A stretch of DNA of 64,000 nucleotides, from positions 63,788,525 to 63,852,524 of the forward strand of contig NC_052360.1 of assembly GCF_009727055.1 (NCBI RefSeq), in the 5' to 3' direction. The first letter of the stretch is position 1; every line of letters starts with the position of its first letter. The position numbers and the translations under genes are program-made. The stretch is from Benincasa hispida (lineage: Eukaryota > Streptophyta > Magnoliopsida > Cucurbitales > Cucurbitaceae). A model generated the notes under the pieces. That model did not search any database and had not been told where the DNA came from. It worked only from the letters and a program-made list of their open reading frames with translations. Below, one piece after another: positions 24,060 to 34,700 of this stretch.

Positions 24060-24245
24060 GCATACTCCATCATCTAATGCCCAACGCCTATTGTCTAACG
24101 CCCAATGTTTATCGTCTAGCACCCAACGTCCATCGTCTAGTGCCCAACGTCTATCGTCTAGTGCTTGTTGTGCAGCTTATCGTCTAGCGCTGATGCCGAT
24201 CGTGCAGTGTCAATGCCCCATCGTTTAGCGCTATCGTCCAAAGTA
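24060..24245. repeat. about 20-bp tandem repeat in the LTR
   Basis: Diverged units of the form CGTCTAG(C/T)GCCCAACG(T/C)C(T/C)AT recur about eight times. Confidence 0.7.
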
Positions 24246-24779
24246 TAGCGCTATCGTTTAGCGAGATCCTTCGTATCGTCTAGCGCATTGTTCAGCTCCG
24301 CGTAATTATTATACGATCACCCAACGCCCACCTACACGATCGCCTACCTCATCTTGTAGTGTCGTTCACTTACTAGATAATTGCATACCCAATCGTATAG
24401 TGCTGCTCATCTGCTACACGTTCGCCTAGCGCCTTTGCTCGCACACACTTGAGGCTGCCGCAAGCCTATCAACGCATCATGCCTTTCAATCCATGCGTTC
24501 ATCCTTTGTACCAACGCATAGTTTACCCTTGCCTTCAACACTTAACCTTTACAAGACTTGGTTGTTACACACGCAACCCCATGCGTCCACACTTCTCCAT
24601 TAACGCATGCCTAAACTTTGCTTCCATACTTAGCAAATTTTCACTTGTTATATTATCTAAAACTCACCCTTGACTAAGTATTTCTAACACTTAGAATTTT
24701 CTTCCTCCATCGGCCTACCTTCTTTACCTCCTTTCATAATTTTACTTAACACACTTGTTACTCACTTATGTAGGAAAAA

Positions 24780-25065
24780 TGGAGTACGGGGTTGATAGAA
24801 TAATCTTTTGAGTCTTCAATAGATGTCTATTTGAATTCTCAATAATTATTCTTACCATTATAAACCCTAAATGACTTAATTTGTCGTGCCAAATTGTAAA
24901 TATATTTGGGTTCATGAACTTCAGGTTCATTGTTGCATATGTTTCAATTACTCGTATATGAGTATAATATAATCCAAAAGATTCAAAGAAGTCTGCCACA
25001 TCCAAATTTGTTATATGGGATGGGTTAAATATGTCATTATCCTGGTATGCAAAGTTTTCTTCCAC
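24780..25065 (-). pseudogene. copia GAG-pre-integrase / integrase zinc region
   Basis: The minus strand encodes IWHDKLSHLGFIMVRIIIEN near 24900-24840, the usual HX3-5H beginning of copia integrase. Upstream it encodes the protease-integrase linker (NDIFNPSHITNLDVADFFE). Coding ends where the gypsy-type LTR was inserted. Confidence 0.75.
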
Positions 25066-26050
25066 ATTTTTCTCTTTTTTTTTTTTTTCAGGGATGCTGG
25101 ATAGAGATCAACAAAGTGTTTTAACATATGACAGGTACATGACCAATGTCCAGTCATTCCGCATCAGACGCATTTATTTTCAATACTTTTCAAACTCTTA
25201 TCTCATGGAACTTTTCTTTTGTGATGATCATTTTGTGTGGTTCTTTTGAAATTGAATAATTAAAACGATGACCACGAAAATAAAAATCATTTCTTCCTCT
25301 ACCACAGTCATGACTTCGACCACGACCACGATTATTATTAAAATTCACAGCATTCACTTCAGAAAATGGTCGTCCCGATACGATTCATGATTTTTCATTA
25401 ATAACTCCTTATTTTGTTTGACCACGAGAAGACATGAAATTAGTTTAGAATATTGTTTAAAACATCTCTCTCGATATTACTACTGCGGGAGCATATTTGC
25501 GACATGAAATGTAGAAAATATCTTCTCTAACATATCAGCATGGATGATTTTCTCTCCACAATAACAGCAGTTTCGAACTGATTTTTAATAATGCGAAGTT
25601 GTAATTACTTACTGACTTGAAATCTTGTAGTTAAGTGCATCCACTCATAAGAGCTTTAGGAAAAATAACTGTTTTTTATGATCATATCTCTTCTTCAAAT
25701 TTTTTCATGAAATACAGGGATCTTTTATTGTAAGATACTCTATTTTCAATCCCTTGTGGAGAAGATGACATAGGAAAATCATAACTTTTACTTTGTCCTG
25801 ATTGAATGTCGTATTTTTTCCTATAATAGTATCTCCAAGATTCATAGCATCCAGGTGGATGTCGATATCAAGTATCCATGAAAAATAATTACTGCCGTTA
25901 ATATCAAGGACGACAAATTCTAATTTCGTGAAATTTGTCGTGACAACACTATTATAAAAAAAATGTATTTATATTAGAAATCTAATAGATATTAAATATG
26001 CAAAATAACTTTAAATTTATTAATTATAACGAAGAGGGAAATATCGACAT
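25066..26050 (-). pseudogene. copia gag and protease region, heavily broken
   Basis: The minus strand from about 25960 to 25850 reads VLDINGSNYFSWILDIDIHL, followed by Asp-Ala-Met-Asn-Leu-Gly, a common plant copia gag start. Near 25730 it gives an EYLTIKDP-like stretch. At about 25330-25270 it gives the Arg-Gly-rich nucleocapsid (RGRGRSRDCGRGRN). Protease should lie between about 25250 and 25070 but is too broken for its catalytic triplet to be named. Many stops and frame changes occur. Confidence 0.6.
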
Positions 26051-26104
26051 GCCTTTAGGACTTATCTTTAGTGAGGAAAACGATAGGAGTTTGTGTTGAT
26101 AACG

Positions 26105-26487
26105 TGTTGTGAATTTGAAGAGTACAACGAGAACACAGATATAGATAAACTATAATATAATAATAAAATATAATAAAATAAATAAATATATAAATGTATA
26201 AAATAAATAAATAATAAAATGTAAATAAAATAACAAAGAATGAATTTCTCCACTTTTTCAAAGCTTTTTATATTGATCACCAATATGTGTCTTCAAAATC
26301 CACCAAATGCCACTATTTATAGTAAATTTGGCAATTAAGAGATGGATTATATACACACCACTAGTGTGTAATCTTGAGACACATGGACAACATATGAGAT
26401 AATGGATAAGTGACACATAACCAATGAACACTAATAATTGACATCTACATTACACCTAATTTAACATATTTATAATAATACCAAACA
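26105..26487 (-). repeat. 5' LTR of the minus-strand copia element
   Basis: Starts TGTTGTGAATTTGAAGAG and ends near ...AATACCAAACA. Aligns with 15200-15553 through most of its length, with an extra AT-rich stretch near 26150-26210. The adjoining 26095-26104 bases on the minus strand give the primer-site-like CGTTATCAAC. Confidence 0.7.
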
Positions 26488-28605
26488 TATTTTGATTATT
26501 CCAATTTTTACTATACTACTAATTAAACACATATGTGAAAACATCAATTATAACATTGTTTTCATTCCATCTATTATTTTCAAATTCACCTCTTACATAA
26601 AAAGATTTTTTTCACTATAATTAACCTACACTACAATAAATTTGACTTTAAATATCAGCTGACATAAACAATGACAAAGGCACCTTGTTTGTTTGATGAA
26701 AATTTTCATACTTTTATGTAAATTTCGTATAAGAGGAAGGCTAAGAACCGTCACCAAAGCCTCTAAAATGTGTACGAAAAGGAATTTCTAAATCTAGTAG
26801 CAAAACTATTTACAAAATTAATTCTAACATAGTTTAGTAAACAATGTATCTATTACCCATACAACCCCACCACTTATGAACTATATATATATATATGAAG
26901 ATGGCAATTCGATCATCGATAAAATTACTTACTATTGAGTTGTGATCATATTGTTAAAATATTTACTTGAACTATCATATAATCCATCATGGATATAGTT
27001 TAATTAGTTAAAGATATAGGTTGTCGATCAAAAGATTAGAATTTCAGCCATTCATCTTCAACTTGTATGATGAACCAAAAAAAAAAAAAAAAGTCATAGT
27101 ATAAAAATCTTAAAATAGTAATTTAACCTACTTTATGAACATCAAGTATTTAGCCAAGTTGAACAATGCTCAAACAATAAAAGCAATACTACTTCAAGTA
27201 AAAGATCATAATTTGAAATTAGTTCCATTTTAGGTCGGATGTTTTCAAATGTTCAAATTTAGTCATTGAACTTTTAACATATTTTAAAATTAATCAATGT
27301 TAGTTTAAAAATACTTTGTCTTTTAATTTTACAAAATATTAGTAATATTTTTAAGAAAACATACTGTGATATGTTTTCAAATTTTAAAAGTGAAAGATAG
27401 ATAAAAAGTAATTAACTCTGAAAATTTAAACTATAAAATAGGAATAATTTTAAGATTTATTAAAAATAATTTATTTGACCATTAGGAAGTATTACAAAAT
27501 ATGATCGATGTATGTTATAAAAAATTTAAGGTTAAATGATAAAAATGCTCCTGAACTATAAAGTTAATTGCAATTCTATTCTCAAACTTTGAAAAGTTTT
27601 ATTTTAATTCTTGATGTTTGAAGTTAATTAAAAAATAAACATTTTCAAGTTAAATTCATAAACCAAAAATTTTGTTTTAAATTATGCAAACAAATAAATA
27701 CACGTGCATGAAAAAGTATAAATAAAAACATACATGTTTTCGTCTATCTCCTTTCAACCTCATAGCTCCAGTTTCTTGTTTGTTTCTCCTAATCTTACTC
27801 CAAAAATTACTCTTTTGCGTGTCTTGATTTGTTAGCATAAGTAACACACAACTTTTTTCTTTTTCTTTTTCTTTTTCTTTTTTTTTTTAATGAATTTAAA
27901 CAAGAATTAGAATAAAATTTTCAAAGGTTAAGAGTATATATTTTAATTTTTTTTTAAATTATATTATAATCATCCAACTTTGAATTCTGTTCTTTTTTAA
28001 TTCATAAACTTTAAAAAATGTTATTTTTAGTCCCTATATTTTAAAAAGCATTTATTTTTGTCCCTACTATTAAAACTATATTAACTATTCAACAGAAATG
28101 TGAGAGAGCTTTTACTTTTTGATGGTTAGACTCTAGATATATTGAGTAAGATGAAGGTGAAGCAAAATGTTAACAACCAACATGCAAAAATATTGAACAA
28201 CCAGAATTTTAAACTAAAAAGTCTTTTGAATTATTCCGCTTTGCCACCTTATTCGAAATTGAAACTCTAGATTTTTTAGTATAGCTAACTTATTTGATAG
28301 CTTAGTCATTAAAAAATATAAATCACTGTCTAATTTTGTCAATGAGTTAACAAATCTTAATATCAAGAACCAAAATAAACACTTTCTAAAAGTTTAAGAA
28401 CTAAAACAAACACTTTTAAAATTTAGAGATCACAATAAAATAATATTCAAAGTTCATGGAATAAAATGAACATTTTAAAAAATTTAGAGATAAAAATAAA
28501 ACAATATTCAAAGTTTCAGAGAATAAAATGGATATTTTTACAAGTTTAGATACTAAAATATAACATATTCAAAATTTAGGGGTGAAAATAAGATTTTAAA
28601 AAAAT
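26488..28605. other. AT-rich intergenic DNA upstream of CAP-D3
   Basis: There is no coding frame. It has poly-A and poly-T runs (27076-27094, 27880-27890) and TTTTTCTTTTTCTTTTTC near 27857. There are dispersed phrases such as 'tagtccctatattttaaa' (near 28030), which recur inside CAP-D3 intron 1 (about 37560-37880), so some is diverged repeat. No promoter element can be fixed this far out. Confidence 0.5.
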
Positions 28606-28614
28606 ACACGTGGC
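28606..28614 (+). promoter_or_regulatory. G-box / ABRE-like core upstream of CAP-D3
   Basis: ACACGTGGC contains the CACGTG palindrome, a binding core of plant bZIP and bHLH factors. It lies 125 bp before the CAP-D3 ATG. Inference from motif only. Confidence 0.35.
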
Positions 28615-28646
28615 ATCATACGAGACTACTGCGAGAAAAAGTCTAA

Positions 28647-28654
28647 GCGGGAAG
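28647..28654 (+). promoter_or_regulatory. E2F-like site upstream of CAP-D3
   Basis: GCGGGAAG matches the E2F core GCGGGAA(A) in seven of eight positions and lies 85 bp before the ATG. Many plant replication and mitosis genes carry such sites, so it would fit a condensin gene, but a single site can arise by chance. Confidence 0.35.
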
Positions 28655-28738
28655 TAAAAACTTAAAACTCAAAAGAGACCCGACTGTAGACGGCGGCGAC
28701 CTCACGCGACCCTCCTCCGAGCTTCACACTTCACACTC

Positions 28739-31700
28739 ATGGAGGAAGCCATTTCTCGAATCCTCACAGAGCTCGAAGAACTTCGCCAACCTCCGCCGCC
28801 GCTCTCCGATTCAGCTCTCTTCGACCTTCAAACCTTGTTAGACAACTCAATCGGCACCGATGAACAACAACCTGTTGATCGCCTCTACGAGGACCTCTCC
28901 GCCAAATCCCTCTCTCCGTCCTTTCTTACCCGCGCCGTCGCCTCCGCCATGGATGAGTCTTCCACTCGCATTTCAATTTTAGCCTCTAGAGTCTATCTCT
29001 CCCTTCTTCTGGCCCCAAATGCACCGGTCTTCACGCTGTTCAATCCGATGGATTTTCTCTCATTTCTCAGGTCTATGAGGCGATTCTTGAAGCAGCGACC
29101 ACAGGCTCAACCCGACCTGGATGATTCTTCTAATAAGGAGCCTAATGCTCCCAAACGGAAGAGGAAAGGCGGTGTTAAGGGTAAGGGTTTGTTGAATTGT
29201 GCGCTGAGGCAGAGTTTTAGTGGCGATGGTGAACTCGATGCAAGAGTCTTGTATCCTGTACTTGAGAGGTTAGAGATTTTAATGAGTTTGATTCATTTGG
29301 ATCGATTTCCGGATAGTTTGAAATCTTTGATTGAAACTGTAATTGATATTCCAGTTTTGGCACTTGAAGTATGCACTAATTTAAGTATCTATAGTAAGTT
29401 TACTAATTTATGTTCGCGGATTTTGAGTGCTACATTGCGTTCTGAGCATGGGGATCTATCCAGTACTGCCGTTGAGGTGATTAAGTCTCTGTCACCATTG
29501 ATTCTTAATCATAAAGATCAGGCGCGAGCGTTTGCGCTAGGGTTTGTGACTATTCAAATAGCAAATGTAGCAAAGGAATCAGATGGTGTTAAGAGTGCTC
29601 TGGTGAATCTTCCAAGGTATTTGGTTCAGAAGGCGCCTGAGAAATCTGAGCCTCGTAGTTTAGCAGTTGATTCAATAATGGAGGTTGTTAAAGTGATGGA
29701 ATTCCCCGATCAAATTGGGTTTGTGGATCATGTAGTGAAGATGACCCGAGGAAAGTCTAATCTTAGGCTGTTAGCGGTTGATCTCATCCCAATGCTGATA
29801 ACGTCCTTGAGTGATCTAACGGTCATTGATTCAGAAAGCGAACTAAAGGATTCGTGTGGATTTGGGTGCTTGGTGGCATTGGTTCAACGTTGTTCAGATG
29901 CTAGTGCTCCGATTCGTGCTCGGGCACTTACCAACTTAGCTCACCTTGTAGTGTTCTTGGCTGAGAATGACAAGAATAAGGCCTTACTGGAGGAAGTGTT
30001 GGGGTCTGGTGACAGACATTGCAAAAAGAATGGAGGTGAAATTCATGCGCTTTTGCGAAAAAGGTGTGTGGATGAGAAGGCGGCAGTTAGGAAGGCTGCA
30101 TTATTTCTGATTACCAAGTGTACAACCCTCCTTGGTGGAGCAATGGATGGAGATATGCTGAAGACGGTGGGAATTGCTTGTTCTGACCCACTTGTTAGCA
30201 TACGGAAAGCTGCAACGTCGGCTCTCTCAGAGGTAAATTCTTATGTTTATACTAGGTTGGGTTTATGACTAAGAGCTCTATAAGTTTAAAGTTTATATAA
30301 TTAGTGTTTAGATGGTATGCAGGATTTAGGAAAAAGTTTGAGAAAGTTGGGTTTTTATTTTTATTTTATTTTTTTCATTTTTTAAAGTAGATGTAATATG
30401 ATTAATAAAAGTTATAGGTAGTATAACCTGTGTTTGTTAGCCATACATTAAGAATTTCTCATGAAGTCAAACGTTGTTTTCTCCTGTATTCTTCCCTGTA
30501 TTCTTTGCAGATAATCGTACATAACAACATAAAAATTTAAATGAAGTTGTCTTAAATGAGGTAAATGGCATTAGAACACATAGTTTAACAATGACCATTT
30601 TAGGGACAAGTTAAACGTTAAGTAATCATTAAGCTTATAGTGATTGTATGACGTATTGTTAAAATATAGAAGAAGAAAAGAGAATAACAATGCACAGTTA
30701 CGTGGAAACCCTAGTACAGGGAGAAAAACCACGATATAAAAATCTTTCTTATTAGTTAATTTGATATACTAAATACACAGGGACACAACGTATAAATAGA
30801 CAGTAGGAAACCCTAGGGGCCTACACAATTACATAAATGCCCCTAGGTTACTAACCCTATTTTCAACACTCCCTATCAAGTTGGGGCATAGATATCAACA
30901 AGGCCCAACTTGCTTATACAATAGTCAAAGCTCTATCTTAGTAACCCTTTTGTAAGCACATCTGCAACTTGCTGATTTGAAGGAATATAAGGGATGCATA
31001 TGTTTCCACTGTCCAGTCTCTCCTTAATGAAATGTCTGTCAATCTCTACATGTTTAGTTCTGTCATGTTGAACCGGGTTATTTGCAATACTGATGGTAGC
31101 TTTGTTGTCACAAAACAGTTTCATCAGAAGCTCATTATCATGCTGGAGATCAGATAACACTTTCTTCGACCAGATTTCTTCACATATCCCCAGACTCATG
31201 GCCCTATACTCAGCCTCAACACTACTTCTAGCAACGATCCCTTGTTTCTTACTTCTCCAAGTGACTAGATTACCCCAGACAAACGTACAATACCCAGACG
31301 TCGATTTTCTGTTAACAACAGAACCTGCCCAGTTAGAATCAGTGTAGGCTTCAACAGATCGTTTATCGGACTTTCTGAACATTAGTTCCTTGCCAGGAGT
31401 TCCTTTCAGGTATCGAAGGATACGTTCAACTATTGTCATATGATCTTCACAGGGAGCCTGCATAAACTGACTGACAACACCTACTGCATACGAAATATCC
31501 GGCCTTGTGTGAGACAAGTAGATCAACTTCCCGACTAACCGCTGATACCTCTCTTTATTAATAGGAACTCTATCATTTTTCTCAATAAGCTTCGCATTGT
31601 ATTCTACTGGTGTGTCAACAGGTTTACACCCAGTCATGCCTGTTTCCTTTAGTAAGTTCAGAGTGTATTTTCGTTGAGAAACTGAGATACCTTCCTTTGA

Positions 31701-34700
31701 TCGAGCCACTTCCATTCCCAGAAAGTGTCTTAGCTTACCGAGGTATTTAATTTCAAACTCTTCGACCATCTTTGTTTTGAACCTCATGATCTCAGCATCA
31801 TCATCCCTAGATAAAACAATGTCATCAACGTAGACAATAAGAACAATTATCTTCCCTGATCTCGACCTTTTTGTAAATAGAGTGTGATCAGAATGCCTCC
31901 GAACATACCCTTGTACTTTCACAAAGGTTGTGAATCTGTCAAACCAGGCCCTTGGAGATTGTTTCAACTCATATAGTGACTTCCTCAATCTGCACACCAT
32001 GTTTTTGAACTGACTCTCGAATCCAAGAGGAGGACTCATATAGACTTCATCCTCAAGTTCCCTATTCAGAAACGCATTTTTAACATCAAATTGGTGTAGG
32101 GGCTAATCCTTATTTACGACAATTGACAAAAGCACTCGGATCGTGTTTAGTTTGGCCACGGGAGAAAAGGTTTCAGAGTAGTCTACTCCATAGGTCTGAG
32201 TGAAGCCTCTTACAACAAGCCTAGCCTTGTATCGGTCAATCGTTCTATTTGTCTTGTATTTTATAGTAAACACCAATTTGCATCCAACTGTCTTGTGCTC
32301 TTCAGGTAGAACCACCTGTTCCCACGTTTCATTCTTCTCGAGAGCTGTCATTTCTTCCATAACAGCAGACCGTCATTCTGGTTTTTCTATCGCAACACTT
32401 ATGTCATTCGGAACCATCACAGTGTCCAGACTGGTAGTGAATGCTTTGAACTTGGGTGCTAGATTATTATACGTCATATAACTATGCATAGGATATTTAG
32501 TACATGAACAAGTGCCTTTCTTCAGAGCTATATGAAGATCGAGCGAGGGATCACGATCCTTCAACTCTCCAGGCTTCTCACCATGATTGGCTATCTATGT
32601 ATCAGGGATTTCAGTAGTATCCTCCACATCATCATTAACTAGAATCATTTCATTCTCAGCTGTCTCTTCTTCTACCATACTTTCAGTATTACCACTTCCA
32701 TCACCCTTATCCTGCCTGCATTTGTCAGTCTCCATACACACATCAACATCATTAGTTTCAGGAATATACGTACCTGGATCTGATGGTGGGTCCAACTCAT
32801 GTATTGGAGTCGGCAGTTCCGGTTTGACAGGTGACACTGCTTCATTCCTGAGATTCTTCCTATAGTCAGTTTTCCAAGGAACTTGGTTGGTAGGAAGGAT
32901 CGGGTCGTCATGCTCAGAACTAGGCTCAGACAAAATATGAATAGGAGCTGATTGTTAAAAATAGGGTTATTAACCTAGGGGCATTTATGTAATTGTGTAG
33001 GCCCCTAGGTTTCCTACTGTCTATTTATACGTTGTGTCCCTGTGTATTCAGTGTATCAGATTAACTAATAAGAAAGATCTTTATATCGTGGTTTTTCTCT
33101 CTATACTAGGGTTTCCATGTAACTGTGCGTTATTATCTTTTCTTCTATATTTTAACATGGTATCAGAGCTAGGTGACGAAACCCTAGCCGTCATGGAAGA
33201 TAACCAACCAAAGTCGTCTTCAGTCGATGGAACTTCAAGTTTTGACATGAAGATGGCCATTCGAGCGGCCGTGAAGGAATGTTTTTAAGCAGCCCTACCG
33301 GAGTTGATTTCTGCCGTTCAGCTGTAGTTGATGGAGAGCCGGAGTCGATGGATCAACGCCGGAGACCGAAACCAGAGCGGCGCTGCCTTCGACGGTCGGA
33401 CAAAGACGAATCAGATCGAGCTCAGCCGTGCCTTCGACTGTCGGACAGAGACGAGCGGTGCTGCCTTAGACGGTCGGACAGAGACAAATCAGATCGAGCC
33501 CAGCCGTGCCTTCGATGGTCGGATAGAGACAAATCTGATCGGGCCTAGTCGTGGGTGGCTACCCTCCGTGCCGATCATGCTCGTGCCGTTCGAATTCTCC
33601 GCGCCAGGTCAGATCGATTGCCGTGGAGCCGCGCCTAGCACTTCGCTCGAGCATTCCAACCGGTCAAACCAGAATCCGATCGAGCCATCCAGCCGCTCGA
33701 ACCAGCTGGTGCCACCTCGTGCGTCGGGCAGATACAAGGACCACCTGTAGCTACTGGCGACATCTTTCTAGTTATCGGTGGCTACTCCTTTTCTAGCCAC
33801 TTGTGGCTCAACCCAATGCCCAGATGATGTTAGACAACGGTTGGCGTATCTCCAACAATAGATTTCAGACTTGGATACGATGTTTAGCGCAAATCCCCAA
33901 CCAGTTCAACCAGTCTATTCAGAGAATCCGGTAACTTCGTTCTCTATTTTGCCAAATGCTTCTTATCTATCTGGTTCAATGGGCAACTCTGCAGGATTTC
34001 TTGTAGGAGAAAAATTAAATGGCCAAAATTATTTCTCCTAGTCCCAATCGATCAGAATGGCCTTGGAAGGGCGTCACAAATTTGGGTACTTGACGAGGGA
34101 GATTCCGAAGCCGATACCAGGCGATCCTCAAGAACGGATCTGGAAAAGGGAAGATTCGCTGTTACGCTTTGTCCTCGTGAATAGTATGGAACCTCAAATA
34201 GGCAGACCATTATTGTATGCTGCAACCGCCAAGGATATCTGGGAGGTTGCACGGGATTTGTACTCAAAGAGACAGAATGCCTCTCGACTATATACGTTTC
34301 ACAAGCAGGTCCCTGAATGCAAACAAGGGTCCATGGATATGACATCATATTTTAACAAATTATCCATGCTTTGGCAAGAGATGGACCTGTGTCGAAATAT
34401 TGTCTGGAATTGCGCGCAAGATGAGACTCAATACTTGAAAATTGAAGAAGCAGCTATGTGTTTGTTTTCTTGGCTGGATTAAATCATAAATTCGATGGTG
34501 TCCGTAGTCGAATATTAGGCCAACGTCCTACACCTTCTCTCAGAGAAATTTGCTCCAAAATACGGTTGGAAGAGGTTCGGTCATTTACCATGAATAATCC
34601 TATTACTACAACTGTGTAGTTGCCTTCATTGCAAAGTCGCCCAGTACTGATGGCGATAAAAAACCCACACACTGTAAGGAGCCCTGGCACACAAAGGACC

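Larger units (their letters stand above)
20111..24775 (-). mobile_element. gypsy-type (Tekay-like) LTR inserted in copia integrase
   Basis: Starts TGTCACACCCCGCTC, the complement of the GTGTGACA end at 12352, so it lies in minus orientation. Host copia integrase coding stops at 20110 and resumes at about 24780. It contains three separate minisatellites (20930-21215, 23335-23425, 24060-24240) and a minus-strand TATA at 22490. There is no gag or pol; ORFs such as the one at 22446-22919 are compositionally LTR. At about 4.7 kb it is unusually long. The right edge has no clear TG/CA end or matching target repeat, so 24775 is approximate. Confidence 0.65.
15200..26487 (-). mobile_element. Ty1/copia retrotransposon, minus strand, with three insertions
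   Basis: Related LTRs lie at 15200-15553 and 26105-26487. Between them, reading the minus strand from the right, are gag, protease, GAG-pre-integrase, integrase, RT and RNase H in copia order. Insertions are a gypsy-type LTR (20111 to about 24775), a hAT-like MITE (18818-19314) and an LTR-derived block (16541-17522). Next to the right LTR the minus strand reads CGTTATCAACAC, a primer-site-like sequence seen next to LTRs in some plant copia families. The frames are very broken, so the copy is old. No exact target duplication was found. Confidence 0.75.

Noticed and set aside
30233..30268. CAP-D3 ORF ending at 30268 as a complete 509-aa gene
   Set aside because: A good GT donor lies at 30233 and the next exon at 37951 continues the same protein in phase; the last 11 codons are intron read-through.
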